DNA of 64,000 nucleotides from Mucilaginibacter sp. Bleaf8 (GCF_018390515.1 NZ_JAHBBK010000004.1:186001-250000); one strand, 5' to 3'; shown: positions 16,683 to 25,526, numbered from the stretch's first letter. Notes: generated from the letters alone by a model not told the origin. Made by a program: numbers and translations.

Positions 16683-17366
16683 TTAAAGTTTGTAGTTGAA
16701 ATTTAACTGCAGCACCGGCATAAAGCGGTAGTTATTAATATTGGTCTGAAACTGGCCCGTTTGCGAAGCGTTGCTTTCTAAAATACCAGTGCCAACCATG
16801 CGGGCTTTTGGCTTGCCTAAGTAATAGGTACCAAGATCAAAATTAATATTAAAGTGCCCGGTAGGGAATAAATTAGCTAGTCCTAAACCTAAGTAAGGCG
16901 CTATACCGCCCCAATCGGCACTGGCTGTTACGGTGCCAACCTGCTCTTCAGAAAGTTCAATGTCACCATACGTATAGTGTTCGGATGGGATAATTGTTAA
17001 ATCGCCGCTTGCTTTAAAAAAGTAAGCTACACCACCAACCAGCCGAAAGCCGGAATGTGTTTTAAAGGGAATGAAATCGCCCAGCAGGTGAATGTTGTTA
17101 AATTTGGCTGAAGCCTTAGAGGTGGAGTTGAAACCGGTTACACGATAAACATTATAAGCCGTTACCGGAATAAAATTAGCACCCAGCCTTGCCGCAGCAC
17201 GTGGCACAATGCCATAACCAAACTCCGCACCGGCACCCTGGCTGCCAATGTTAAGGGTTACTTGCTTTTTATGTGATAGTGAAGAATTGTAACCTTCTGT
17301 TAACTGAGCTTTTGTGTACTGACAAAAAAGTAATAAGGTAAGAAAAATGATGGTTGAAAATCTCAT
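16683..17366 (-). CDS. Outer-membrane beta-barrel-like protein
   Basis: A 227-residue secreted protein with signal peptide (IIFLTLLLFCQYTKAQ). The mature part has repeated amphipathic strands rich in Gly and aromatics (LNIGSQGAGAEFGYGI; GFRLVGGVAYFFKASGDL; GGIAPYLGLGLAN; FNINFDLGTYYLG) and ends in a strand closing on Leu (MPVLQLNFNYKL), the usual form of a small outer-membrane barrel. First gene of a two-gene operon with the lipoprotein at 15936. Ligand or cargo unknown. Confidence 0.8.
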   Translation of the reverse strand: MRFSTIIFLTLLLFCQYTKAQLTEGYNSSLSHKKQVTLNIGSQGAGAEFGYGIVPRAAARLGANFIPVTAYNVYRVTGFNSTSKASAKFNNIHLLGDFIPFKTHSGFRLVGGVAYFFKASGDLTIIPSEHYTYGDIELSEEQVGTVTASADWGGIAPYLGLGLANLFPTGHFNINFDLGTYYLGKPKARMVGTGILESNASQTGQFQTNINNYRFMPVLQLNFNYKL

Positions 17367-17504
17367 ATCAAAAGCCCTGTTAGCTTAAAGTATCTGCAAT
17401 TAAATTTTACAGGGGTTGAAGATATTGAAATTTATTCGTTTTTTGTTTAAACAGATATAAGCATTTGGTTCTTGTTTTTGTAAGTAATCGTCGCTGTCTC
17501 TCTT

Positions 17505-18710
17505 TTAATCAGTTGCCTTTTTTGTTTCAGGCATTACTTTCCATAACAAAAAAAGTGCCCCTAACGCTAACGCGCATAAAAATATAAAGCCAATTTTAAA
17601 TCCTGCTGCGTCTACTATAAATCCTGCTGATAGGTTGCTGAGTGTTGATCCCAGGCTTAGTGAAGTGGCCAGTAAGCCTTGCGCAAAGCTGGCAACATCC
17701 GAGTTGCCCATTAAATCATCAACTACCATAATAGCCACCACGCTGAATACGCCTGCGGCCATGCCGTCCATAACCTGCAGTACCAGCAAGTGCCACGTTT
17801 TATCGGTAAAAGCATAAATAAACGCACGGGCGGCCAATAGCATAAAAGCAATCATGAGCAGTTTTTTGCGGCCTTTGCCTGCTTGTTTGCCGCATATGTA
17901 TACGGTGGGTATCATCACCAATTGGGCAATAATTATGCAGGCCGATAAGTAGAGCGTTGAATTTCCTTTGGCTGTTTTGGTGATCTCTTGCGCTACCAGG
18001 GGTAGTAGTGCACCGTTCGAAAAGTAGAAGATAACTGTTAATAGTAAAAATATAAGGAATGGCTTATTGCTCCACAGTTGTTTTATAAAGCCCTTCTTGT
18101 CTTCTTTTTCCTGTGCGTTCTCAGCTTTGGGCTGCTTATCTTCCACATCTTTTTGGGCGATGAAGGATGCGCTTACCGTACACATGACGGCTAGTGCCAT
18201 CATTACATAAAATATACCGGCATTGTTGGTAAAGCGGGCCACCACCCCGGTAAACACGGCCGAGGCTACGTTGCCGGCATGGTTAAAGCTTTGGTTTTTA
18301 CTAATGGTGCGGTCAAACTCACCTTTGCCCGACATAACAGATGCCAGCGCTACCAGTGTAGGTATGTAAAAAGAAGCCGATAGCCCAAGTACTACCTGGC
18401 TAATAATGATAGGCAGAAAGCTTTGGTAAAACGGATAACAAAATGCGACCACGCCTGATATAAGCGAAGCAATAATAATGGGCAGTCTTTTCCGGCGTAT
18501 CTTATCTACTATATAACCAGCTGGCCCTTGCGCTATAACCATTGAAAATGTTGTAGCGGCAATGGCCATACCAATCTGTCCGGATTTCCAATGGAGGTTG
18601 GTAGCCAGGTATACCGCTAAAAATGGGCCTACGCCATCGCTAACATCGGCAGCAAAAAAATTTAACCAGTTTAAGGCAATAGAGCTTCGTTTTGTCGGCT
18701 TGTCTGACAT
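17505..18710 (-). CDS. MFS transporter
   Basis: A 401-residue major facilitator with about 12 membrane segments in two halves. The loop after segment 2 reads GPAGYIVDKIRRKRLP, a variant of the GxxxDRxGRR motif of MFS proteins, and the central cytoplasmic loop is charged (KDVEDKQPKAENAQEKEDKKG). It starts MSDKPTKRSSIALNWLNFFAADVSDGVGPF. The substrate cannot be told; relatives in Bacteroidota are annotated simply as MFS transporters. It is monocistronic, and an imperfect inverted repeat lies 52-76 bases upstream of its start. Confidence 0.9.
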   Translation of the reverse strand: MSDKPTKRSSIALNWLNFFAADVSDGVGPFLAVYLATNLHWKSGQIGMAIAATTFSMVIAQGPAGYIVDKIRRKRLPIIIASLISGVVAFCYPFYQSFLPIIISQVVLGLSASFYIPTLVALASVMSGKGEFDRTISKNQSFNHAGNVASAVFTGVVARFTNNAGIFYVMMALAVMCTVSASFIAQKDVEDKQPKAENAQEKEDKKGFIKQLWSNKPFLIFLLLTVIFYFSNGALLPLVAQEITKTAKGNSTLYLSACIIIAQLVMIPTVYICGKQAGKGRKKLLMIAFMLLAARAFIYAFTDKTWHLLVLQVMDGMAAGVFSVVAIMVVDDLMGNSDVASFAQGLLATSLSLGSTLSNLSAGFIVDAAGFKIGFIFLCALALGALFLLWKVMPETKKATD

Positions 18711-18761
18711 TTGAATAGCATACAGGTGTGGTCAGTAGGTATAACAACGCTTATCGGCAAA

Positions 18762-18786
18762 AACTATGTTTAATTAACGTATAGTT
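18762..18786. promoter_or_regulatory. Imperfect inverted repeat upstream of MFS gene
   Basis: AACTAT (18762) and ATAGTT (18781) flank a TTAATTAA centre. It could be an operator for the MFS gene; no recognised promoter element is seen next to it. Confidence 0.2.
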
Positions 18787-18885
18787 AAGGATTTGTTTTT
18801 CAAAAGGTGATTATATTATGGATAAATGAGCAGATAGCAGACTGCGTTATTGATAGAGTGATCAGGCTGTTAGTCTGATAATTGA

Positions 18886-20088
18886 TCAAAATAGCTTTAA
18901 CTGCTGGCTGCCCGCCTTTTTAGCTTCACCAAAAACGGTGCGACCGCCATAGCGCCATGATTCGGCACGTTCCTTTTCTATAACTTTATCAAAATCGGCG
19001 TTCGGTGTAAAGCCGGCTTCTGCTTTTTGCGCTATCTGCGTAAGGCTCTTAATGGCCTGGGCTTTTTCCGTGTTGCCTATTTTAGCTTGCTGTATGGATT
19101 TTTGCAACACGCTGATGGTTTCATCATACACACGGGTAGGTACCGGGAAAGGATGCCCGTCTTTACCGCCGTGGGCAAAAGAGTAACGGGCTGGGTCGGT
19201 AAAGCGCGCCGGTGTGCCATATATTACTTCGCTAACCAAAGCCAATGATTGCAGCGTACGCGGACCAACGCCCTGCAGAAGCAGTAACTCTTCAAAATCT
19301 TTGGGTTGTTTTTCATGCGCCAGCCACAACACCGCACCCAAACGTTTTAGGTCAACATCTTTAGCTGTTACTTCATGGTGTGAAGGCAGTACCAAGTGGG
19401 CAACCTCCTTTAGCATGCGGTCGGGATCTTCAGCTGCCATGCTCATGATGGCAGCGCGGGAACTATCAGCACGGGCATCGGCCATATTGAGTATGCGGCC
19501 GGTGTTTTGCCCGCAGATAGCAGTGTGCGGGTCGCTCACAAAGGAGGTCAATGCACCTGAATGCCAGTGATAGCGCCGCGCCGTGCGGCTGTTGGCATTC
19601 ATGCCCTGCTGTATCACCGTCCATTGCCCCTGGCTGCTAACAATAAAATTATGCAGGTAAAGCTGAAATCCATCCTGCACGGCGGTATTATCTACCTTTG
19701 CGCTCAGTTTGCTGCATTTAACCAGGTAATCGCCATCAAGCCCTGTTAGCTCGCTAAGCTTAAGTAACTCGGCCGGTGTTTGGGTAGATTGCTTGCCTTT
19801 GCCGCCGCATATATAAATACCTAATTGCTTGGCATGCGGGTTAATTGCCTTTTTAAGTGCACCCATCACCGAAGTAGTAATGCCGGATGAATGCCAGTCC
19901 ATGCCCATTACAGCACCCAGGCTCTGGAACCAGAACGGATCGCTAAAGCGGGCTATTACTTCGCCCGGGCCATATTCCATTGCCATGGTCTCTACCACCG
20001 CCAGCCCAAGTTTCGACATGCGCTCGTGCAGCCATGCCGGCACCTGCCCATAATGTAAAGGTAAATCAGCACTGCCCGAACGTTTCAT
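18886..20088 (-). CDS. DUF763 domain-containing protein
   Basis: A 400-residue protein of unknown function. The frame stays open to an ATG at 20145, but DUF763 proteins begin with MKRSGxADLPLHxG, which here starts at 20088, so that start is chosen. Family blocks seen: MKRSGSADLPLHYGQVPAWL, SFVSDPHTAICGQ, LPSHHEV and RLGAVLWLAHEKQPKDFEELL. The stretch LLLLQGVGPRTLQSLALVSEVIYG near residue 285 is helix-hairpin-helix-like, hinting at nucleic-acid binding. DUF763 is found across archaea and bacteria, with no established role. It stands alone, divergent from the DHA2 exporter. Confidence 0.92.
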   Translation of the reverse strand: MKRSGSADLPLHYGQVPAWLHERMSKLGLAVVETMAMEYGPGEVIARFSDPFWFQSLGAVMGMDWHSSGITTSVMGALKKAINPHAKQLGIYICGGKGKQSTQTPAELLKLSELTGLDGDYLVKCSKLSAKVDNTAVQDGFQLYLHNFIVSSQGQWTVIQQGMNANSRTARRYHWHSGALTSFVSDPHTAICGQNTGRILNMADARADSSRAAIMSMAAEDPDRMLKEVAHLVLPSHHEVTAKDVDLKRLGAVLWLAHEKQPKDFEELLLLQGVGPRTLQSLALVSEVIYGTPARFTDPARYSFAHGGKDGHPFPVPTRVYDETISVLQKSIQQAKIGNTEKAQAIKSLTQIAQKAEAGFTPNADFDKVIEKERAESWRYGGRTVFGEAKKAGSQQLKLF

Positions 20089-20158
20089 GCTAACAAATTT
20101 AGTTAAAAAAGATTTAACAGCTTTAAGGTGCTCCTGATAACTCAATAATAAAAATGGT

Positions 20159-20189
20159 TTGAATTTAAACTATTAAGTATTTAACTTTG
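20159..20189 (+). promoter_or_regulatory. Promoter of DHA2 exporter-marR operon
   Basis: TTG at 20159 and TAACTTTG at 20182, spaced by 20 bases: a full Bacteroidota promoter, 22 bases before the exporter ATG. Confidence 0.6.
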
Positions 20190-20211
20190 TTGGAGCAATT
20201 ATTATTTACCT

Positions 20212-21804
20212 ATGGCAACGGCTCAAGTAGCATCTAATTCATTGGTTGAGTATGGCGCACGCAGGGTTATCATAACCATCACCGCGGTGTTTTGTGCCTT
20301 GCTCGAAATTATTGACACCACTATTGTAAACGTGGCGCTAAACGATATGCGCGGCAACCTGGGCGCTACGCTGAACGAGATCAGCTGGGTTATTACCGCT
20401 TACTCGCTGGCTAACGTAATCATTGTTCCCATGACCAGCTGGCTGTCACAGCAATTCGGGCGGCGTAACTATTTTGCAGCATCAGTTATTTTATTCACCA
20501 TATGTTCCTTTTTATGTGGTAATGCAACTAATATCTGGGAGCTGGTAGTATTCCGTTTTATACAGGGTATAGGTGGAGGTGCCTTGCTAGTAACTTCGCA
20601 AACCATCATTACCGAAAGCTGGCCGGTTGAAAAGCGGGCAATGGCCCAGGCCATCTATACCTTAGGTGTAATTGTGGGCCCAACATTAGGGCCGCCGTTG
20701 GGTGGTTATATTGTGGATAATTATTCGTGGCCGTTTATCTTTTACATTAACATCCCGGTAGGTATCATTGCAGCTATCCTTACCCTGCAATATGTACGCA
20801 GCCCCAAATATGACGTAAAGCGGCCCATTAGCCAGGTAGATTGGTGGGGCATTGGTTTACTAACCGTCGGTATCTCGTCCTTACAATATGTGCTTGAAAA
20901 AGGTCAGGAAGAAGACTGGTATAGCAGCGAAGTAATTACCATCCTTACCGTTACCGCGGTATTAGGTATCCTGTTATTTATATGGCGTGAGCTGGTTTAT
21001 GCTTACCCCATTGTAGAATTGCGGGTGCTTAAAGATAATAACCTGCGTATTGGAGTGCTGCTATCTTTTATTATGGGCTTTGGTTTATTCGGTTCTACTT
21101 TCGTTATACCGCTGTATACGCAGTCCTTATTAGGGTGGACGGCACAGCAATCGGGCATGCTGCAGCTGCCCAGTACATTGTTTGTGGCCTTCATGATGCC
21201 GGTAGTGGCCCAACTAATACAACGGGGCGTGCCGCAAAAGTACCTTATTGCAGTGGGTATGGTCGTTTTCTTTATCTATAGTTATATGTCTTACGGTATT
21301 ATTACGCCGTATACCAGCAGTGGCGACTTCTTTTGGCCGCTCATTGTACGCGGTTTTGGTTTAGGACTTTTATCTGTACCGGTAAGCACTATGTCTTTGT
21401 CAACCCTGAAAGGTAAGGAGATAGGGCAGGGAGCTGCATTTTCGGGCATGATGCGGCAGTTGGGTGGGTCTTTTGGCGTGGCGCTGATATCTACTTTTGT
21501 ATCCCGGCAAACGCAGGTGCACCGTAGTACGCTGGTAAGCCACCTTAATGTAAACAGCTTGGATGTACAACAGCGCATCACTCAAATAGCAGCTGGTTTT
21601 AAAAGTCGGGGCTTTGATGAGCATACCGCCCGGCAAATGGCTCTTACAGCTATGGATGGTTCGGTAAACAAGCAGGCCACCTTACTGTCTTATATGGATG
21701 TATTTTTATGGGTGGGTGTTATGTTTTTGGTATGTGTGCCGATTGTGTTGTTTTTTATAAAAACAGCGAAAAGTAAAGTTAGCCTCGCTGACGCAGCCCA
21801 CTAA
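20212..21804 (+). CDS. DHA2-family (EmrB/QacA-type) drug exporter
   Basis: A 530-residue proton-coupled exporter with about 14 membrane segments. Motif signs of the DHA2 family: FCALLEIIDTTIVNVALNDM in segment 1 (conserved D and T), SWLSQQFGRRNYF after segment 2, FRFIQGIGGGALLVTSQTII and the antiporter motif C region LGVIVGPTLGPPLGGYIV in segment 5. It exports hydrophobic or toxic compounds; the exact substrate is unknown. A MarR regulator follows 37 bases later in the same unit and probably controls it. EmrA-type membrane-fusion and TolC-type genes are not adjacent, so it may act alone or with partners elsewhere. Confidence 0.93.
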   Translation: MATAQVASNSLVEYGARRVIITITAVFCALLEIIDTTIVNVALNDMRGNLGATLNEISWVITAYSLANVIIVPMTSWLSQQFGRRNYFAASVILFTICSFLCGNATNIWELVVFRFIQGIGGGALLVTSQTIITESWPVEKRAMAQAIYTLGVIVGPTLGPPLGGYIVDNYSWPFIFYINIPVGIIAAILTLQYVRSPKYDVKRPISQVDWWGIGLLTVGISSLQYVLEKGQEEDWYSSEVITILTVTAVLGILLFIWRELVYAYPIVELRVLKDNNLRIGVLLSFIMGFGLFGSTFVIPLYTQSLLGWTAQQSGMLQLPSTLFVAFMMPVVAQLIQRGVPQKYLIAVGMVVFFIYSYMSYGIITPYTSSGDFFWPLIVRGFGLGLLSVPVSTMSLSTLKGKEIGQGAAFSGMMRQLGGSFGVALISTFVSRQTQVHRSTLVSHLNVNSLDVQQRITQIAAGFKSRGFDEHTARQMALTAMDGSVNKQATLLSYMDVFLWVGVMFLVCVPIVLFFIKTAKSKVSLADAAH

Positions 21805-21841
21805 AAGTAATTTGTAAGATTATATTAGATTTGTTCCTGTA

Positions 21842-22309
21842 ATGGCCGAAAACTTGAAGGCAGATCAAAAAACGCAGCTTGCGCTGGATCTTGGACATGC
21901 AATGCATGAACTAAGAATGCTGATCCGCCATTTTATACAAACCAAAATTAAAGAACATAATATTGATATCACTTTCGAAATGCTTGAAGTTATGTCAGTA
22001 CTATGGAAACGCGATGGGCGGAACCAGCAGGAGATAGCCGACCTTACCTTGCGCGATAAATCCAGCATGACCTATCTGATCGACAACCTTGTGAAGCGTA
22101 AGCTGGTAAAAAGGGTAGAAGATGAAAAAGACCGGCGCAACAAGCTCATCTTTTTAACAGAGGATGGCAATCGTGTTAAGGAGCAATTATACCCTTGGGT
22201 AACCGAAGAGTATATTAAAGCTACCGCAACTCTTCGGTTAGAAGACCTGCAAAGCAGCGTTAATGTGTTGAAGGAAATGATTGATAACCTGAAAAAGGTG
22301 GAGGTGTGA
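21842..22309 (+). CDS. MarR-family transcriptional regulator
   Basis: A 155-residue winged-helix regulator. The family pattern is clear: LEVMSVLWKRDGRNQQEIADLTLRDKSSMTYLIDNLVKRKLVKRVEDEKDRRNKLIFLTEDG, i.e. recognition helix followed by the wing with the DxRxN/K signature, flanked by dimerisation helices at both ends. It lies downstream of the DHA2 exporter in the same orientation, a common arrangement in which the regulator represses the operon until an exported compound binds it (inference). Confidence 0.93.
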   Translation: MAENLKADQKTQLALDLGHAMHELRMLIRHFIQTKIKEHNIDITFEMLEVMSVLWKRDGRNQQEIADLTLRDKSSMTYLIDNLVKRKLVKRVEDEKDRRNKLIFLTEDGNRVKEQLYPWVTEEYIKATATLRLEDLQSSVNVLKEMIDNLKKVEV

Positions 22310-22359
22310 TTGGTTATTACATCCAACCCATAAAGGTTATTTGAGTTATCAAGGGGAGA

Positions 22360-22902
22360 TTAACTATCCGAGTTATTCCCGGTATCGTTATTCGGTCTGT
22401 GCCTGCTCTTGAAAGGCCGTTTACGTTTTGAAGTGGCGGCCTGAATTTTCTCTTTCTTTTCTTGCAGATCTTCGGCTGCATCAATAGAGTGCGATTGGTG
22501 GATATCGTCGTCTTCCTCAGCCATGTCCGACAGCTTGGCATAGAACTTACGCAGGTCGTCCAGTTCTTTTTCGGTCAGGTCCTCTATGTCCACCATGCGG
22601 TTGCTGGTAAACCGGTTAGCTGCAATCAGCTCATTTAGCTTTAGCTGTATGGCTTTCGATTCTTTGTTCTGCGCTTTTTGAATCAAAAATACCATCAAAA
22701 AAGTAATGATGGTTGTGCCGGTGTTGATTACCAGCTGCCAGGTTTCGGAGTAGTGAAACACCGGGCCGCTGGCACCCCATACTATAACCACCAAGCATGC
22801 CATAATAAATGCAGTTGAGCTGCCTGTCCAGGTGGTTACTTTGTTAGAAAACCGCTCAAAGAAGCTGTTCTTTTCTTTAGTATCGGATTTTGAATTAGTC
22901 AT
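22360..22902 (-). CDS. Low-affinity iron permease family protein
   Basis: A 180-residue membrane protein. Two membrane segments (AFIMACLVVIVWGASGPVF and QLVINTGTTIITFLMVFLIQ) are followed by QKAQNKESKAIQLKLNELI, the signature of the low-affinity iron permease family in bacteria. The C-terminal part is an acidic helix (about residues 105-150) and a basic tail (SKRKRPFKSRHR). Bacterial members are far shorter than yeast Fet4, and iron transport has not been shown for most of them, so the name should be read as a family label. It converges with marR and is followed upstream by a response-regulator gene on the same strand. Confidence 0.88.
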   Translation of the reverse strand: MTNSKSDTKEKNSFFERFSNKVTTWTGSSTAFIMACLVVIVWGASGPVFHYSETWQLVINTGTTIITFLMVFLIQKAQNKESKAIQLKLNELIAANRFTSNRMVDIEDLTEKELDDLRKFYAKLSDMAEEDDDIHQSHSIDAAEDLQEKKEKIQAATSKRKRPFKSRHRPNNDTGNNSDS

Positions 22903-22956
22903 ACGGCGAATATTGTTTCGCGAATAACAGTCCGATAGCTAATATGTTGGTTTAAA

Positions 22957-23328
22957 TTAAGATTCGGATACCTGCATGTGCCGCCTTACATTGCGGCTCA
23001 ACTCGTCAATATCAAAAGGCTTTTTGATATAGCCATCGGCCATGGCTTCGGTTGCTACCAATTCAATTGGATTTACAGCTGATAGAATAAGCACCGGAAT
23101 ATCGGCGGTATTGGGACAGGTTTTTAATTGTCGGCACAGTTCGCTGCCTCTTTCTTCTGCTTTCAGCCACTCGTCCAGTAATATCAGATCGGGCTGAATA
23201 CTTTCAATATCTGCTATGATCGAACTGCTAAGTGAAGATATTACTTCATAGCCATCATCTTTCAGTACATACTCCAGTATGTCCAAAATATCCTGATCAT
23301 CTTCGATCACCAGTATTTTTAGTGCCAT
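22957..23328 (-). CDS. Single-domain response regulator (CheY-like)
   Basis: A 123-residue receiver domain without output domain. Acidic pocket E9-D10-D11 (VIEDDQD), phospho-acceptor Asp52 in LILLDEWL, Ser83 in VLILSAVN and Lys103 in YIKKPFD are all in place. Relative to the family, Ser replaces Thr at the switch position, which is common. It must act by protein contact or as a relay; no histidine kinase is adjacent. A candidate -7 element (TATTTTTG, minus strand) lies 24 bases upstream. Function unknown. Confidence 0.92.
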   Translation of the reverse strand: MALKILVIEDDQDILDILEYVLKDDGYEVISSLSSSIIADIESIQPDLILLDEWLKAEERGSELCRQLKTCPNTADIPVLILSAVNPIELVATEAMADGYIKKPFDIDELSRNVRRHMQVSES

Positions 23329-23351
23329 TAATTAGGGGGGTAAAATTTCTA

Positions 23352-23359
23352 CAAAAATA
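23352..23359 (-). promoter_or_regulatory. Candidate -7 promoter element of response-regulator gene
   Basis: Minus strand TATTTTTG matches TAnnTTTG, 23 bases before the ATG at 23328. No TTG at -33. Confidence 0.4.
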
Positions 23360-23622
23360 AATAAAATAAATCTATAGGTAAATTATTTTAAATAAAAGTA
23401 GCTTTTAGTCGCTTTAGTTGTAGGGGAACTGGCTGTGTTGTTAAGTAAAAGTTAATAGGATTTTTTTAGATCTGAGTGCTTGATATCAAATAAGCTAACC
23501 AAGAGCTTTTTAAGTGTAAGGAGTATTGTATCATTATAGTATTAAATAATAATTTATTCAATTAGCCGGTCGGGTGCCATAGCCTTACTATTCACAAAAT
23601 ATTTAAAATTAATACCTATAAG

Positions 23623-23646
23623 TAAATGAACGTTTATTTATATTTG
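23623..23646 (+). promoter_or_regulatory. Candidate TetR operator overlapping the tetR promoter
   Basis: TAAATGAAC-GTTTATTTA (23623-23640) is an inverted repeat with 8 of 9 positions paired. It overlaps by two bases the -7 element TATATTTG (23639-23646), 18 bases before the tetR ATG. The position fits autorepression of the tetR-monooxygenase operon. Confidence 0.5.
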
Positions 23647-23664
23647 TAGCGATTTAATAAACTT

Positions 23665-24261
23665 ATGCGACCTAAAAATCTGGAGAAGGAAGCCACCTTA
23701 CGTACCATGGCCCTGCAAATTATTGCCGAAGAGGGGCTGGAGAACTTAAGCATGCAAAAGCTGGCAAAAGCTGCGAATGTATCACCACGTACCATCTACA
23801 TCAAATACGAAAATAAGGAAGACCTGTTAATCAAGCTGTTTATTGAAGAAGTGCTTGGTAACTACGAAAAAGCGGTTTTGCAGAACTTCAATTCAGATAT
23901 GGATTTTGCAGAAGGTGTTCAATGCTTGTGGCAAAATGCCTTTGCCTATCTCACAAATAACCGGCCTCATTTTGCATTGATGCAGTATGGTAATTCGTCA
24001 CCTCTGCTCAATAAGGCATTTCAGCAGGCCAACATACAGCAAGGCGATTTTTTTGCCCCCATCCATCAATTTCTGGAAAAGCAAAAAGCGCAGGGCTGCA
24101 TTCACCATTTACCTTTTGATGCACAACGGGCAATGCTGTTTTCGCCGCTCATAAGTTTGGTGAGCGAGTATTTTGACTATGCAACACGCGACCGGCAAAT
24201 CATAACACCGGATGTACTGATGGCTTGCTGCAATATATTAATTAAAGGGATGCTTAAATAA
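23665..24261 (+). CDS. TetR/AcrR-family transcriptional regulator
   Basis: A 198-residue regulator. The N-terminal HTH is typical: LRTMALQIIAEEGLENLSMQKLAKAANVSPRTIYIKYENKEDLLIKLF (residues 12-59). The C-terminal ligand domain is helical and not informative about the inducer. It is followed after 12 bases by a TetX-like flavin monooxygenase gene, so the two form an operon, and a near-perfect palindrome overlaps its promoter. The inducer is probably a small aromatic compound that the monooxygenase modifies (inference). Confidence 0.93.
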   Translation: MRPKNLEKEATLRTMALQIIAEEGLENLSMQKLAKAANVSPRTIYIKYENKEDLLIKLFIEEVLGNYEKAVLQNFNSDMDFAEGVQCLWQNAFAYLTNNRPHFALMQYGNSSPLLNKAFQQANIQQGDFFAPIHQFLEKQKAQGCIHHLPFDAQRAMLFSPLISLVSEYFDYATRDRQIITPDVLMACCNILIKGMLK

Positions 24262-24273
24262 CAGATAATTATC

Positions 24274-25446
24274 ATGAAGAATATTCAAAATAAAACGATA
24301 GCCATTGTGGGCGGAGGCCCCGCCGGCTTAACCCTTGCCCGTTTATTGCAAATGCAAGGCGCCGATGTTAAAGTTTATGAGCGCGACGCCAGTCGTAATG
24401 CGCGTGCGCAAGGTGCCACACTGGATCTGCACGATGAATCGGGTTTGAAAGCCCTGCGTGCTGCAGGCTTAATGGAGGCTTTCAAGGCTCACTACCGGCC
24501 CGGTGCCGATATGCTACGCGTTGTGGATCAACAGGCTAACGTTATATGGGAAGACCAGGATAAAGAAGAAGACGATCAAACGCGGCTGGATGCAGGTGAT
24601 CCGTGGTTCAGGCCCGAAATAGATCGCGGCCCACTGCAAACCATCCTGCTGGACTCGTTGCAGCCAGAAACAGTAGTGTGGAATAGCCACCTGCTAAGCA
24701 TAGCGGCAAATGGTACCCAATGGCAGCTGGAATTCAAAAACGGTAATACGGTTACTGCTGATGTAGTGATAGCAGCGGACGGCGCCAATTCGAAAGTTCG
24801 CCCTTATATCACTCCCATCAAGCCATTTTTTGCAGGCGTAACGGTGGTAGAAGGCATGGTATATGATGCGGAAAAAAACTGTCCGGAGATAGCTGCTTTG
24901 CTGAAAGGAGGAAAGATATTTGCCATGGGTGATAGCAAAACACTAATCATAAGTTCAAAAGGTGATGGTAGTTTGTACTTCTATGCAGGCTGCAAAACCA
25001 ACGAGAACTGGGTGCGCGAAAGCAGTATTGATTTTACCGACGGGAAACAAGTGCAGGCTTGGTTTAAACAGGAGTTTGCCGGTTGGCATCATTTATGGCT
25101 GCAGTTATTTGCAAATGCGGTAAGGTTTACGCCCCGCCCGCAATATTGTATGCCACTCGATCAAACCTGGGATGCTTTGCCAAACCTGACCATGATAGGC
25201 GATGCTGCGCACTTAATGCCTCCTTATGCAGGCGAAGGTGTAAATATGGCTATGCTTGATGCGCTGGAGTTAAGCGCGTGCTTGCTGAGCGATGCCTATC
25301 CTGACCTGCAATCGGCTATTGCAGCCTACGAACAGCAAATGCGGACAAGAGCATCCGAAATAGCAGGTATTACACTGGAATCCACCAAAGCTTTGCACTC
25401 TCCGGATGCCATTCCGTTCCTGAGCCGGATTGTTAGCGGCAATTAG
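24274..25446 (+). CDS. FAD-dependent monooxygenase, TetX-like
   Basis: A 390-residue class A flavoprotein monooxygenase. The FAD-binding GxGxxG is at IVGGGPAGLTLARLL (11-25), the DG motif at VVIAADGANSKVR (165-176) and the GD motif at MIGDAAHLMPPYAGEGVN (307-324). Several phrases track Tet(X) closely (GATLDLHDESG, EIDRGPLQTILLDSL, TVVWNSHL). By my alignment from memory, Tet(X) tetracycline-contact residues Q192, R213, H234 and G236 correspond here to E193, K214, Y235 and Y237, so activity on tetracyclines is doubtful. It likely hydroxylates another aromatic substrate. It is controlled by the tetR gene 12 bases upstream. Confidence 0.9.
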   Translation: MKNIQNKTIAIVGGGPAGLTLARLLQMQGADVKVYERDASRNARAQGATLDLHDESGLKALRAAGLMEAFKAHYRPGADMLRVVDQQANVIWEDQDKEEDDQTRLDAGDPWFRPEIDRGPLQTILLDSLQPETVVWNSHLLSIAANGTQWQLEFKNGNTVTADVVIAADGANSKVRPYITPIKPFFAGVTVVEGMVYDAEKNCPEIAALLKGGKIFAMGDSKTLIISSKGDGSLYFYAGCKTNENWVRESSIDFTDGKQVQAWFKQEFAGWHHLWLQLFANAVRFTPRPQYCMPLDQTWDALPNLTMIGDAAHLMPPYAGEGVNMAMLDALELSACLLSDAYPDLQSAIAAYEQQMRTRASEIAGITLESTKALHSPDAIPFLSRIVSGN

Positions 25447-25487
25447 GAAATGTGTATCCAGAATATATTTAATACCTGTAATTACGC

Positions 25488-25514
25488 TGTAACATTCCGT
25501 AGCACCTCGTATCT
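25488..25514 (+). promoter_or_regulatory. Candidate ECF-sigma autoregulated promoter
   Basis: TGTAACA at 25488 and CGTATCT at 25508 (14 bases between the GTAAC and CGT cores) resemble the GTAAC/CGT promoters often used by ECF sigma factors. Position, about 45-70 bases before the sigma gene, fits autoregulation. Confidence 0.4.
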
Positions 25515-25526
25515 AACCGGGCAAAA

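Larger units (their letters stand above)
23329..23664. other. 336-base AT-rich intergenic region
   Basis: Divergent control region between the response-regulator gene (minus) and the tetR gene (plus). It holds a minus-strand -7 element at 23352 and the TetR operator/promoter at 23623. I see no gene or stable RNA structure in the middle. Confidence 0.6.
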
